Positions 34,613-43,864 of a DNA stretch of 64,000 bases are shown in pieces. A model generated the notes under the pieces. The model searched no databases. It worked only from the letters and a program-made list of their open reading frames with translations, and was not told where the DNA came from. The first letter of the stretch is position 1. Each line of letters begins with the position of its first letter. Source of the DNA: Evansella sp041820985. Its GTDB lineage: Bacteria > Bacillota > Bacilli > Bacillales > Salisediminibacteriaceae. The position numbers were made by a program, and so were the translations under genes. Location of the stretch: contig NZ_JBGUAU010000015.1 of the NCBI RefSeq assembly GCF_041820985.1, positions 1 through 64,000 of the forward strand. The letters are read 5' to 3'.

Positions 34613-35644
34613 TTGTCTAAAGGAATACTTAAAGTGTTTACTGTTGTGTTAATTTTGTTCATTTCTGTTTCTGTGCATGCTTCATCTGAAGAAAAAATTG
34701 ATATTGATATCAAAAAACAATTATTAGATTTAGGGTTTGAAAGTAAACATATTGATTCAATTCCCAATAAAGAAATACCAAATATTTTAAAGAGATTTGA
34801 ATCTGGTGCAGAATTAATGGACGTCGAATACGATGAAGAAACAGAAAAGGTAAGCTTTACTTTAGCTGTCCAAGAAGCAAATAATCAAAAAGGAGAACAC
34901 AATGACTCAATAGGTAGTCAAAATTATGAAAATGATAGTTTAGAAGAAAAATTGTTACAGATTGGATATACAAAAGAACAAATTCAATTCTTACCAGAAG
35001 GATATAAATATGAAATTGCATCAGAAGCTGACAAAGGTATTGAACTTGAGAGTTTCACAGTAATGGATACTAACGGAGAGGAAATAACTGAAGAAGAATA
35101 TACAACAAGTCAAATCCCCGAAAATCAATTTTCATTAACGACCTCAGTTTACAATCGTGGCACTGACTCTAATAATTTCAATACTAGAAGAGTTACAGCC
35201 ACTTTTAACTGGTTAGATAGTCCATTTTGGAGATTGACAGATAAAATAGGTATTGCGGTAGGAGATTTTTGGAATATAGATTATGAACGTGGTGGTTTAG
35301 CATACCACGCTACCGGTGATCTCTCGGGAACTCGTTATGAATATTACGATTATAATGGTGAGTTCCATCCACAAGTTGGAATGGACTATAATATACCGCT
35401 TAAAAACGTTTATAATGATGAACCTACAATAAATCATAACGGGTGGGTAAATTTATTCATAGGAAACCATGTTAACCAGTCAGGAGAACTAGATCGAACA
35501 GATCTTGTTGCAAATTATTATCACAAAAAGGTTGGTCTTAACGGTACAATAAGTATGTCACCAGGCGGACCATCAATAAGTATTACTAACAGTACTAGCT
35601 ATGATTTAAGACAGGCCCCCAATAGTTTTGATTGGGTCAGGTAA
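34613..35644 (+). CDS. Secreted protein of unknown function
   Basis: A 343-residue protein with a signal peptide (residues 1-23, VFTVVLILFISVSVHA). The mature N-terminal half holds two similar helical motifs, KKQLLDLGFESKHIDSIPNK and EEKLLQIGYTKEQIQFLPEG, about 85 residues apart. The C-terminal half is rich in Tyr, Trp and Asn (WLDSPFWRLTDKIGIAVGDF, GMDYNIPLKNVY) and probably beta. I do not recognise a named family. The start is taken at TTG 34613 with AAGGAG 8 nt upstream; the in-frame GTG at 34604 overlaps the ribosome site. It sits in AT-rich accessory DNA next to a small anchored protein. Confidence 0.7.
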   Translation: MSKGILKVFTVVLILFISVSVHASSEEKIDIDIKKQLLDLGFESKHIDSIPNKEIPNILKRFESGAELMDVEYDEETEKVSFTLAVQEANNQKGEHNDSIGSQNYENDSLEEKLLQIGYTKEQIQFLPEGYKYEIASEADKGIELESFTVMDTNGEEITEEEYTTSQIPENQFSLTTSVYNRGTDSNNFNTRRVTATFNWLDSPFWRLTDKIGIAVGDFWNIDYERGGLAYHATGDLSGTRYEYYDYNGEFHPQVGMDYNIPLKNVYNDEPTINHNGWVNLFIGNHVNQSGELDRTDLVANYYHKKVGLNGTISMSPGGPSISITNSTSYDLRQAPNSFDWVR

Positions 35645-35757
35645 ATCATAACATTTTAAAGTATAACATGAGTATGTATGATTTTTGAAAACATACATAC
35701 TCATGTTAAATGTAAATATATTTAGAGAGGAATTAAAAAAGATCTGGGGGTTTTGGA

Positions 35758-36177
35758 ATGAAAAAATACTTAATAATTTTAGGGGTTATTGTAATTATAG
35801 TATTTTCTTTTGTTCTTTTTAAACAGGATAATGAATATAAAAAACTCATTAATGAAGATATGCCGTATGATATTACCTCGGCTATTCAAGAAAATGGAGA
35901 ATTAATATACGAATTTTCCGTATATGATGATCCAGCATATGTCCAAGAAAAATTGATTTTACTCAATTTAAAAGTTACATTGGAACATTTGAAAACACAA
36001 TATGCAAATCTCATCAAAAAAAATATAGATTATATAACAATAAAATTTTATACATCCAACCATGATATAATCATGGAAGTTGGTGTAAAAGTCGATACAT
36101 TACATAATGAAAATTGGCATGAAATTAATGTTGGTTCAGTTCCTGAACATGTAGATTATATTCAACTATTTTTATAA
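35758..36177 (+). CDS. Small membrane-anchored extracytoplasmic protein
   Basis: A 139-residue protein with an N-terminal membrane helix (about 4-21) and an extracytoplasmic domain of about 115 residues. GGGGG is placed before ATG 35758. There is no lipobox. It lies 113 nt after the secreted protein gene on the same strand and could act with it, for example as an immunity or receptor partner; that is speculation. No family is recognised. Confidence 0.6.
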   Translation: MKKYLIILGVIVIIVFSFVLFKQDNEYKKLINEDMPYDITSAIQENGELIYEFSVYDDPAYVQEKLILLNLKVTLEHLKTQYANLIKKNIDYITIKFYTSNHDIIMEVGVKVDTLHNENWHEINVGSVPEHVDYIQLFL

Positions 36178-36643
36178 TATATCAATATTTATTATAAAAA
36201 AATTAAATTAAGCATTTGAATATAAAAAAACCTTATATATAGGTAGAAGGATACCACGCTAACAGTTAAAAGGAATACCTCCACCCAATAAATGAAATAG
36301 TCTGACTGACTTACCTTTACGAAGCGATTTGTTTATGCTCAATTACTTTAAATAGATAGTTTTAAAAAAATCAGTTTTAAGGTAATGCACAAGAAAAGAT
36401 TACAACGAGCTCGGGTTAAAAACAGTACATCTAAACTTTCCAGAAAACTTTCGAATCTTCCTCCATCGCACCAAATTGAGAAATATCGTTTTCTATAGAT
36501 CCGTATCCTTGTACTACACAGTTAATGAGTTTATTATGTTAGTTATTCTTCTACAACATAAGCTTCTGTTAGTGACACTGTTCACAAGTATTCGGTTCAT
36601 AGGAATTGCTTTACGACCTTACGAACTAGACAAAATTCAAAAA

Positions 36644-36670
36644 AGAGCCGCTTCTAGTTTCAACGGCTCT
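36644..36670 (-). terminator. Hairpin with T run on the minus strand
   Basis: AGAGCCG (36644-36650) / CGGCTCT (36664-36670); on the minus strand TTTTTTGAATTTTG follows. It may be a second terminator downstream of gatB. Confidence 0.5.
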
Positions 36671-36731
36671 GTATAATTATTATGATAGAAGTATTTACGT
36701 CGAAGTATCCTTGTACCCATAATTCGAAAAT

Positions 36732-36754
36732 AGCACACGTCTAGGACGTGTGCT
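36732..36754. repeat. Short perfect palindrome
   Basis: AGCACACGTC (36732-36741), TAG, GACGTGTGCT (36745-36754): a 10-bp perfect stem with a three-base loop, without a T run. It could be a dispersed palindromic element or the foot of a lost transposon. Confidence 0.5.
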
Positions 36755-36788
36755 TGTGACAAAATTTTATACTTAATCTTACCTTTGA

Positions 36789-36834
36789 TAAAAAAACACC
36801 CCCGCAGCTTCACCAACAAAAGCTACAAGAGTGT
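36789..36834 (-). terminator. Terminator of gatCAB
   Basis: On the minus strand ACACTCTTGTAGCTT pairs fully (with G-U pairs) with AAGCTGCGGGGGTGT (36796-36834), 9-nt loop, followed by TTTTTTT. It begins 26 nt after the gatB stop codon. Confidence 0.85.
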
Positions 36835-36859
36835 CTCTTTCCAATCAAATCAAAACAAA

Positions 36860-38293
36860 TTATCTCTTATTCATTTCTTGCACTAGCATCTGATTCACTA
36901 GCTGAGGATTTGCTTTCCCTTTGGATGCCTTCATAATCTGCCCCACCAAGAAACCAATTGCTTTTTTCTTTCCTTCCTTAAAGTCAGCAATTGATTGAGG
37001 ATTCTGATCAAGCACCTCATTAACCATTGTCAAAATAGCTCCCTCATCCGAGATTTGCACAAGACCTTTGTCTTCTACAATTTTCTCAGGATCTCCACCA
37101 TTTTCAATCAACTCATTGAAAACTGTCTTGGCAATCTTCGACGAAATGGTACCCTTCTCAATCAAATTAATCATTTTCACCAATGATTCAGGTGTCATTG
37201 GCACCTCTTCAATTTCCTTATCATTCGCATTTAAATAACGATTTACTTCACCCATTAACCAGTTCGACACTGGTTTCGCAGGGCCACCTTGTTTCAAACA
37301 GCTTTCAAAGAAGTCACTCATCGATTTTTGCTGCGTTAACACAGAAGCATCATACGGCGGAAGGTCAAGGTCCTCCACGTAACGCTTACGACGCGCATCT
37401 GGAAGCTCTGGAATCGACTTCTCTACCTCTGCTCGCCACTCCTCGTCAATCACAAAATCAACTAAATCAGGATCTGGGAAATAACGATAATCATCGGATC
37501 CCTCTTTCACACGCATAAGCAATGTCTTATTTCCATTCTCATCCCATCGACGAGTCTCTTGAAGAATCTCGCCACCACCAGATAACACTTCCGCTTGACG
37601 AACCTCTTCATATGCTAAGCCCTTTTGCACGAACGCAAACGAGTTTAAGTTCTTCAACTCTGTTTTCGTACCGAATTCTTCTTGACCAACAGGACGCAAG
37701 GAGACATTCGCATCACAACGAAGAGAACCTTCCTCCATCTTACAATCAGAAACATCAATATATTGCATAATCGCCTTTAGTTTTTCCAAATAAGCGTATG
37801 CTTCCTCCGGAGTTCGAATATCCGGCTCTGATACGATCTCAATCAACGGAGTACCAACACGGTTAAAGTCTACTAACGAATGGCCTTGTCCATCCACATG
37901 CGTAAGCTTTCCAGCATCCTCCTCTAAATGAAGACGAGTAATCCCGATACGCTTCGACTCCCCATTAACCTCAATATCAATCCAGCCATGCTCTCCAACC
38001 GGCTTATCAAACTGAGAAATTTGATATGCCTTTGGATTGTCAGGATAAAAATAGTTTTTACGATCAAACTTTGTCACTTCTGCCACTTCACAGTTAAGCG
38101 CCATCGCAGCACGCATCGCAAACTCAACAGCTTGACGATTCAACACAGGGAGAACACCTGGGTGACCAAGACAGATTGGACAAGTATGTGTATTTGGTGG
38201 CGCACCGAATTCCGTAGAGCAACCACAAAAGATTTTCGATTTCGTTTTTAATTCCACATGGACCTCAAGTCCGATAATTGTTTCAAAGCTCAC
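36860..38293 (-). CDS. gatB: Aspartyl/glutamyl-tRNA amidotransferase subunit B
   Basis: A 477-residue subunit that phosphorylates and amidates Glu on tRNA(Gln) (and Asp on tRNA(Asn)). The start is ETIIGLEVHVELKTKSKIF, followed by a zinc site (CGCSTEF and CPICLGHPG), the signature DYRYFPDPDL and a C-terminal YqeY-like tRNA tail (MTPESLVKMINLIEKGTISS, ending NQMLVQEMNKR). The start is GTG 38293 with AAGGGGGG upstream. It is the last gene of gatC-gatA-gatB, 13 nt after gatA. Its presence implies the indirect route to Gln-tRNA, as in other Bacillus. Confidence 0.96.
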   Translation of the reverse strand: MSFETIIGLEVHVELKTKSKIFCGCSTEFGAPPNTHTCPICLGHPGVLPVLNRQAVEFAMRAAMALNCEVAEVTKFDRKNYFYPDNPKAYQISQFDKPVGEHGWIDIEVNGESKRIGITRLHLEEDAGKLTHVDGQGHSLVDFNRVGTPLIEIVSEPDIRTPEEAYAYLEKLKAIMQYIDVSDCKMEEGSLRCDANVSLRPVGQEEFGTKTELKNLNSFAFVQKGLAYEEVRQAEVLSGGGEILQETRRWDENGNKTLLMRVKEGSDDYRYFPDPDLVDFVIDEEWRAEVEKSIPELPDARRKRYVEDLDLPPYDASVLTQQKSMSDFFESCLKQGGPAKPVSNWLMGEVNRYLNANDKEIEEVPMTPESLVKMINLIEKGTISSKIAKTVFNELIENGGDPEKIVEDKGLVQISDEGAILTMVNEVLDQNPQSIADFKEGKKKAIGFLVGQIMKASKGKANPQLVNQMLVQEMNKR

Positions 38294-38306
38294 ATTTGTT
38301 CCCCCC

Positions 38307-39761
38307 TTATAGATTCGGTTTTAACTGATTGAAGTTTGTCGCTTGCTCAAACGCATGGGCAACACGATACACAGTATTTTCATCAAAGTACTTCCCGATA
38401 ATTTGTAGCCCAACAGGTAACCCACCTGCTAAACCACTCGGTACACTGATCGCAGGAACACCAGCCAAGTTCACTGGAATTGTTAAAATATCCGTCGCAT
38501 ACATCGTCAATGGATCATCTGTTTTCTCACCAATCTTAAATGCCGTTGTCGGTGCAGTTGGCCCAATAATCACATCATAGTTCGCAAAAACAGCTTCAAA
38601 ATCCTGCTTAATTAACGTGCGAACCTTTTGCGCCTTTTTATAATACGCATCATAATAACCAGAACTCAAAGCAAACGTGCCAAGCATGATACGACGCTTC
38701 ACCTCGTCACCAAACCCTTGGCTACGAGTTTTCCGATACGTTTCAATTAAATTATCCTCTTCCACACGAACACCATAACGAATTCCATCAAAACGAGCCA
38801 AGTTCGCAGAAGCCTCTGATGAAGCTAACAAATAGTACGCAGCAGTAGCATACTTCGAATGCGGAAGCGACACTTCCTCCCACGTAGCACCAAGACCCTC
38901 TAACGTTTTCAACGACTGCATAACCTGCTCACGAACCTCATCACTAACACCCTCGCCTAAATACTCCTTCGGCACAGCTATCTTCAATCCCTTAATATCT
39001 CCATTCAACTTTTCGGAAAAATTAGGAACTTGGACATTCGCGCTAGTGGAATCCATCTTATCATGGCCAGCAATGGCTTGAAGCACGTATGCGTTATCTT
39101 CCACAGTGCGTGTAATGGGCCCAATTTGGTCTAAAGAAGAAGCAAAAGCAACTAAACCAAAACGAGAAACTCGTCCATAAGTTGGCTTCATTCCAACAAC
39201 CCCACAAAAAGCAGCAGGTTCACGAATGGATCCACCCGTATCCGAACCTAACGAAAAGAAAACTTCTCCCGCAGCAACGGACGCTGCAGAACCCCCACTT
39301 GAACCACCAGGAACACGATCAAGATCCCATGGATTTCTTGTAACTTTAAAACCAGAGTTTTCATTCGAGGATCCCATCGCAAACTCATCCATGTTTAACT
39401 TACCGATGGTTATTGTTTGTGCTTGTTGCAAGTGTTCCACCACTGTTGCATTATGAACTGGTACGAAGTTTTCCAGCAACTTACTCGCACACGTTGTACG
39501 AACACCTTTTGTTACAATATTGTCCTTTATCCCAACAGGAATCCCAAAAAGACTGCCAGGCATATCGTTCGCACTTAATCGATCATCCAACTGATCCGCT
39601 GCAGTTCGTGCTGCTTCTTCCGTTAAATGAAGGAATGCATCGACTTTTCCTTCCACCTGCTGAATACGCTTGTAAGATTCATCAACTAAATCAGAGACCT
39701 TGATTTCTTTTTTATGTAATAATTCATGAATATCAGAAATTTTATGATCAAACAAACTCAC
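38307..39761 (-). CDS. gatA: Aspartyl/glutamyl-tRNA amidotransferase subunit A
   Basis: A 484-residue amidase-signature protein that releases ammonia from glutamine for the GatB reaction. The Ser-cis-Ser-Lys triad is complete: Lys79 in GIPVGIKDNI, Ser154 in PGGSSGGSAASVAAG and the nucleophile Ser178 in SDTGGSIREPA. Length matches B. subtilis GatA. The start is GTG 39761 with a GGAGG-like site (AGGGGAGG). It lies 16 nt after gatC and 13 nt before gatB, so the three genes form one operon. Confidence 0.96.
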   Translation of the reverse strand: MSLFDHKISDIHELLHKKEIKVSDLVDESYKRIQQVEGKVDAFLHLTEEAARTAADQLDDRLSANDMPGSLFGIPVGIKDNIVTKGVRTTCASKLLENFVPVHNATVVEHLQQAQTITIGKLNMDEFAMGSSNENSGFKVTRNPWDLDRVPGGSSGGSAASVAAGEVFFSLGSDTGGSIREPAAFCGVVGMKPTYGRVSRFGLVAFASSLDQIGPITRTVEDNAYVLQAIAGHDKMDSTSANVQVPNFSEKLNGDIKGLKIAVPKEYLGEGVSDEVREQVMQSLKTLEGLGATWEEVSLPHSKYATAAYYLLASSEASANLARFDGIRYGVRVEEDNLIETYRKTRSQGFGDEVKRRIMLGTFALSSGYYDAYYKKAQKVRTLIKQDFEAVFANYDVIIGPTAPTTAFKIGEKTDDPLTMYATDILTIPVNLAGVPAISVPSGLAGGLPVGLQIIGKYFDENTVYRVAHAFEQATNFNQLKPNL

Positions 39762-39777
39762 TTCTTTTTCCTCCCCT

Positions 39778-40068
39778 CTACTCTAGTACGGATGGAACTT
39801 TAAATTGTCCATCACTATGATCTGGTGCATTTTTCATTACATCCTTCTGATCAAGCGAAGGTCGAACTTTATCTTCGCGGAGTACATTCTTAATGTCTAA
39901 CACGTGCGATGTTGGCTCTACATTTGTTGTATCAAGCTCATTTAGCTGTTCCGCATACGAAATAATATCATCAAGTTGCTTTGCAAACATTTCAATTTCG
40001 TCTTCTGAAAACTCAAGACGAGCTAAATTTGCCACATGTGTTACCTGTTCTTTAGAAATACGTGCCAT
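39778..40068 (-). CDS. gatC: Aspartyl/glutamyl-tRNA amidotransferase subunit C
   Basis: A 96-residue subunit that wraps around GatA and holds the complex together. Typical parts are MARISKEQVTHVANLARLEF at the start and LREDKVRPSLDQKDVMKNAP near the end. GGAGGTGG precedes ATG 40068. It is the first gene of the gat operon; the promoter should lie in the 236-bp gap to camS, but none was clear. Confidence 0.95.
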   Translation of the reverse strand: MARISKEQVTHVANLARLEFSEDEIEMFAKQLDDIISYAEQLNELDTTNVEPTSHVLDIKNVLREDKVRPSLDQKDVMKNAPDHSDGQFKVPSVLE

Positions 40069-40211
40069 TCTTCCACCTCCAAATTTACTTTATACCCGTA
40101 TTTTACCACTGTACATTACAATAGTATGATGATACCAAAGAACCGAAGGACAAGCAATGAGAGAAGCGAATTTGTTTGCTTTTCATTTGCTTTAGATACA
40201 AAAATAAAAGA

Positions 40212-40240
40212 GAACCCAGATCAACTAGGTTCACTTACGC
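40212..40240 (-). terminator. Terminator of camS
   Basis: On the minus strand GAACCTAG pairs with CTGGGTTC (40212-40219 with 40225-40232, one G-U), 5-nt loop, followed by TCTTTTATTTTTG. It lies about 75 nt past the camS stop codon. Confidence 0.65.
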
Positions 40241-40304
40241 CATTCCTATTTCATTACTTTCAATGTTCAACCCAGCAACTCTATTTTCCCATCCGAAAAG
40301 TACA

Positions 40305-41534
40305 TTACTTATAAATATGGATATACGGCTCTTGCCCTGGATTATGAATGATAATGCTTTCAGGTCCGTTTATGGAGTTAATATACACATATGTTGGAGT
40401 TTGTGTGGAAAATAAATTCCCTATCTTCCCTCTCACATATTGAGTCAATGCGATAATTTCTGGTTTACCATGTGACTGTAAATTCAGTTCTATCGTCATT
40501 TCTTCTAAATCTCCATTTTTATATCGACCTTTCCCAACGACGCCAATATTTCTACCAAAAAACTCGATGACCTCTGTTTTAAATTGGTTAAAGTTATTAG
40601 ATTCATTAGGAAATTCTCTCCTCGCTTGACTAGAAGGGAAAAAGTGAAATGCTTCATTTATTGCTTCCCAGTTTTGGATTGTTGATTCTCCCTCATCTAG
40701 ATGCGTCATAGCAAAGAACGATCCTGGTACAATTGCTCCTCTTCTTTCTTCACGATACAGTGCCAATGTGATTGGAACTTCTTCTAACCCTTCACGATTT
40801 CTAAACCGCAGTGCTATTTCTTGAGCAATTTCTCTTCCTTGTGTTTCCAGCACTTCGTCACTTATAGGTTGTTCATAGAAAGTATAGCGACCTTGTTCGT
40901 CTTCTAGTCTAAAAGAATAGACAGAGTTTAATGCTACACCAATGACAATTCCACCTAATTCAACTCTTTCTTCATCTGTAACGTGAAAATATTGATGCTC
41001 AATCATATGGGCAAAGACTTGAGGTCTTTCTCTCATTCTTTCTAACAGTTCGTCGTAAGCAAGTTCTGCAAATTTTTTTCTACCTTGTGTAATTTCTACG
41101 ACATCATCATCATCATTGTTTAATTCAGGATTCAAACCCTCTGTATTACTAAAACGGTCGTATCTTCTTAACCAGCTCATCGTTCGTTGTGCACTTAATG
41201 TATCACCTTCTCGAAAATAAAACTGGTCTTGGTTGAACCTTGTTGTCGCAATTTCCATTAAGCCTAGTTCAAATTGGTTAATATCAATTCTATTGCTCAT
41301 CCAATGCCTAACGTTTCCCCTAGTATCACTTCGATAATAGCTTCCATCTTTCAAGACATTCCGATAAAAGTTTTCAGGGGTATCAATGGTCGGAGTAAGA
41401 ATAAATTGCTGTTCTTCGGTTTCCTCTGTTTCTTCCACAATAATAATTTCTTCCTCTCCCCGCTCAAGGGAAGGGATACACCCAGTAAAAACTAGCAATA
41501 AAGAAACAAAAACAAGACTTAGTTTTAGTTTCAT
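40305..41534 (-). CDS. camS: CamS-family lipoprotein (sex pheromone precursor family, YerH)
   Basis: A 409-residue lipoprotein with a type II signal peptide (LSLVFVSLLLVFTGC, lipidated Cys at residue 19). The signal peptides of such proteins give rise to sex pheromones in enterococci and staphylococci; the role of the mature protein is not settled. The order ligA-camS-gatCAB is that of B. subtilis (ligA-yerH). It is 43 nt downstream of ligA on the same strand and probably co-transcribed with pcrB-pcrA-ligA. No truncation is seen. Confidence 0.9.
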   Translation of the reverse strand: MKLKLSLVFVSLLLVFTGCIPSLERGEEEIIIVEETEETEEQQFILTPTIDTPENFYRNVLKDGSYYRSDTRGNVRHWMSNRIDINQFELGLMEIATTRFNQDQFYFREGDTLSAQRTMSWLRRYDRFSNTEGLNPELNNDDDDVVEITQGRKKFAELAYDELLERMRERPQVFAHMIEHQYFHVTDEERVELGGIVIGVALNSVYSFRLEDEQGRYTFYEQPISDEVLETQGREIAQEIALRFRNREGLEEVPITLALYREERRGAIVPGSFFAMTHLDEGESTIQNWEAINEAFHFFPSSQARREFPNESNNFNQFKTEVIEFFGRNIGVVGKGRYKNGDLEEMTIELNLQSHGKPEIIALTQYVRGKIGNLFSTQTPTYVYINSINGPESIIIHNPGQEPYIHIYK

Positions 41535-41577
41535 TCTTCCATCACACTCCTCACCATTTTCCCATAAAAAATCTACA

Positions 41578-43578
41578 TTATTTTTCTAACTCTTGAAGAA
41601 AACGTGCTTCATCCCACACTTCAATATTTAAGTCTTGGGCTTTCGTAAGCTTCGATCCAGCCTTCTCACCAGCGATAAGTAGATCTGTTTTCTTACTAAC
41701 ACTTCCTGTGACATTTCCACCTCTCGCTTCGATTTCCGTTTTTGCATCACCACGAGACATTTCTTCCATTGTACCAGTTAATACAATTGTTTTCCCAAAT
41801 AAATAGGAAGAGGATTCCGTAACAGCAACAGGCTTCGGTCCTTTATATGAAGTGTTTACACCTAAATCCTTTAGTTCTTCAATCAATTCTGTCACTTCCG
41901 GCATTTCAAAATAAGTAGCAATAGAATCCGCCATTTTTTCCCCGATTTCATCAATGGCTTCTAATTCTTCTCTATTCGCTACTTGAAGCTTATCTATTGT
42001 TTCAAAATGTTGGGCTAATGTTTTCGCAGCCTTCGAACCAACATATCGAATTCCTAACCCAAATAAAAGTTTTTCAAGAGAATTATCCTTACTAGTATCT
42101 ATTGCTTTCAGTAGATTGTCTACTGATTTTTCTCCCATACGCTCAAGCTTCAGCAGTTCCTCACGTTCAAGCTTATATAAGTCAGCCACATCCTCAATAA
42201 GCTCATTTTCAAACAGTTGTTTAATAACACGTTCTCCTAACCCATCAATATTCATCGCATTTCGCGAAACAAAATGGATGAGTCCTTCCACGATTTGGGC
42301 AGGACATTTCGGATTTACACAACGTAACGCTACTTCACCTTCAATTCGAACTAATTCACTTACACAAGAAGGACACTCTGTTGGCATGGAAAAATCACGT
42401 TCGGCTCCTGTTCGGTGTTCTACTAACACATTGACCACTTCAGGAATGATGTCTCCTGCTTTCTTAATCGTAACTTTATCACCAAGTTTAATATCTTTTT
42501 CACGAATTAAATCTTCGTTGTGCAGGGATGCACGTTGTACCGTTGTGCCCGCAACCGAAACAGGGTCTAAAATGGCTGTTGGTGTTACAACCCCTGTTCT
42601 ACCAATGCTTAATTCTATGTCACGAAGGGTTGTAACAACTTCTTCTGCCGGAAACTTAAAGGCAGTAGCCCATCGAGGACTTTTTGCTGTGAAACCTAGT
42701 TCTTGCTGATCTGCCAAGCTATCCACTTTAATTACAATGCCATCAATATCATATGGAAGGTCAGCTCGTTTACTTAGCCAGCTATTACAATAGTCAATCA
42801 CTTCATCTATGTTTTTACAATGCTTATGCTGGTCATTGGTTTTAAATCCAAGTTTATTAACATATTCTAGTGCCTCATGGTGGGAAGGAATTTGGCGATC
42901 CAAAATGCTGCCCACAGAGTAAATATAGATATCTAAATTACGCTTTGCAGCTATTTTAGGATCTAATTGCCGAAGCGAACCTGCTGCAGCATTCCTCGGA
43001 TTTGCAAACAATGCTTCTCCATTTTTCTCCCTAGCATCATTCAATCTAGTAAAGGAGCGTTTCGGCATGAATGCTTCTCCACGGACTTCAATAGTTACAG
43101 GCTCTTTCAATCGTAAAGGGATAGACGGAATCGTTTTTAAATTGCTCGTAATATCCTCCCCTGTTGTACCATCTCCACGTGTTGCACCTAAAACGAATCT
43201 ACCTTCTTCGTACTTTAATGTTACTGCCAGACCATCTATTTTCAACTCACAACTATACGTTGCCTCGTGTCCTAGATTTTGATTTACACGTCGGTCAAAA
43301 TCACGTAAATCGTCTTCGTTAAACGCATTAGATAAGCTCAACATCGGAGTGTCGTGCTGTACTTTACTGAAATGCTCGAGTGGTTGCCCCCCCACTCTTT
43401 CGCTAGGAGAGTCTTCTCGTTTTAATTCAGGATTTGCTTCTTCTAGTGCAATTAGTTCCTTTAATAGCATGTCATATTCTGCATCGGACACCTTCGGTTG
43501 ATCTAATACATAATAGTGATATGCGTAATCATTTAGCATGTCTGTTAAGCGATCAATTTCGTGTTTCGCTTCGGCCAT
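41578..43578 (-). CDS. ligA: NAD-dependent DNA ligase
   Basis: A 666-residue ligase that seals nicks in DNA using NAD. The adenylated lysine is Lys113 in CELKIDGLAVTLKY. The zinc finger is CPSC...CVNPKCPAQIVEG, followed by helix-hairpin-helix repeats and a C-terminal BRCT domain (YLFGKTIVLTGTMEEMSRGD). The N-terminal Ia region (HYYVLDQPKVSDAEYDMLLK) binds the nicotinamide part. Length matches the family. AAGGTGGG precedes ATG 43578. It follows pcrA (gap 286 bp carrying two 51-bp repeats) and precedes camS. Confidence 0.96.
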   Translation of the reverse strand: MAEAKHEIDRLTDMLNDYAYHYYVLDQPKVSDAEYDMLLKELIALEEANPELKREDSPSERVGGQPLEHFSKVQHDTPMLSLSNAFNEDDLRDFDRRVNQNLGHEATYSCELKIDGLAVTLKYEEGRFVLGATRGDGTTGEDITSNLKTIPSIPLRLKEPVTIEVRGEAFMPKRSFTRLNDAREKNGEALFANPRNAAAGSLRQLDPKIAAKRNLDIYIYSVGSILDRQIPSHHEALEYVNKLGFKTNDQHKHCKNIDEVIDYCNSWLSKRADLPYDIDGIVIKVDSLADQQELGFTAKSPRWATAFKFPAEEVVTTLRDIELSIGRTGVVTPTAILDPVSVAGTTVQRASLHNEDLIREKDIKLGDKVTIKKAGDIIPEVVNVLVEHRTGAERDFSMPTECPSCVSELVRIEGEVALRCVNPKCPAQIVEGLIHFVSRNAMNIDGLGERVIKQLFENELIEDVADLYKLEREELLKLERMGEKSVDNLLKAIDTSKDNSLEKLLFGLGIRYVGSKAAKTLAQHFETIDKLQVANREELEAIDEIGEKMADSIATYFEMPEVTELIEELKDLGVNTSYKGPKPVAVTESSSYLFGKTIVLTGTMEEMSRGDAKTEIEARGGNVTGSVSKKTDLLIAGEKAGSKLTKAQDLNIEVWDEARFLQELEK

Positions 43579-43864
43579 GTTCTTCCCACCTTATTTTTCA
43601 TTATTACGTTGTCAGCCCTGAAGATTTATTCTCGTTTTAATGGTAGCCAAACTAATCTAGTATTACTTTGATTGCTGCCCCTTTCGTTTCGGACCATTCG
43701 CTCTCGCTCTGATCGCACCTTTCACAAGCAAAAATGCTTCTAAAAGGCTCGCTTTCCCTCTGATCGTACCTTTCACAAGCAAAAACGCTTCTGAAAGGTT
43801 CGCTTTCCCTCTGACTTTATCAATTAACCCATTAGCATGGTAGCCTATCGCTATGCTATCTATT
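43579..43864. other. Spacer between pcrA and ligA
   Basis: In B. subtilis pcrA and ligA are separated by only a few bases; here 286 bp intervene. Two 51-bp repeats (43711-43812) occupy the middle. An accidental open frame crosses the repeats. Confidence 0.6.
43711..43812. repeat. Second locus of the 51-bp repeat, two copies
   Basis: Two tandem copies (43711-43761, 43762-43812) starting GATCGCACCTTTCACAAGC and GATCGTACCTTTCACAAGC, with the 51-bp period of the array at 5501-6010 but several shared differences (CACAAGC for CACGAGC, TTTCCCT for TCTCGCT). A partial third copy may precede the first (TTCGCTCTCGCTCT). Confidence 0.85.

Larger units (their letters stand above)
36178..36859. other. 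Intergenic region with palindromes
   Basis: 682 bp between the accessory region and gatB. It holds hairpins at 36644-36670 and 36732-36754 and the gatB terminator at 36789-36834. I see no gene in it. The switch from accessory to core DNA probably lies here. Confidence 0.45.

Noticed and set aside
36637..36819. Minus-strand 60-codon open frame downstream of gatB
   Set aside because: It crosses two palindromes and the gatB terminator and has no ribosome site.
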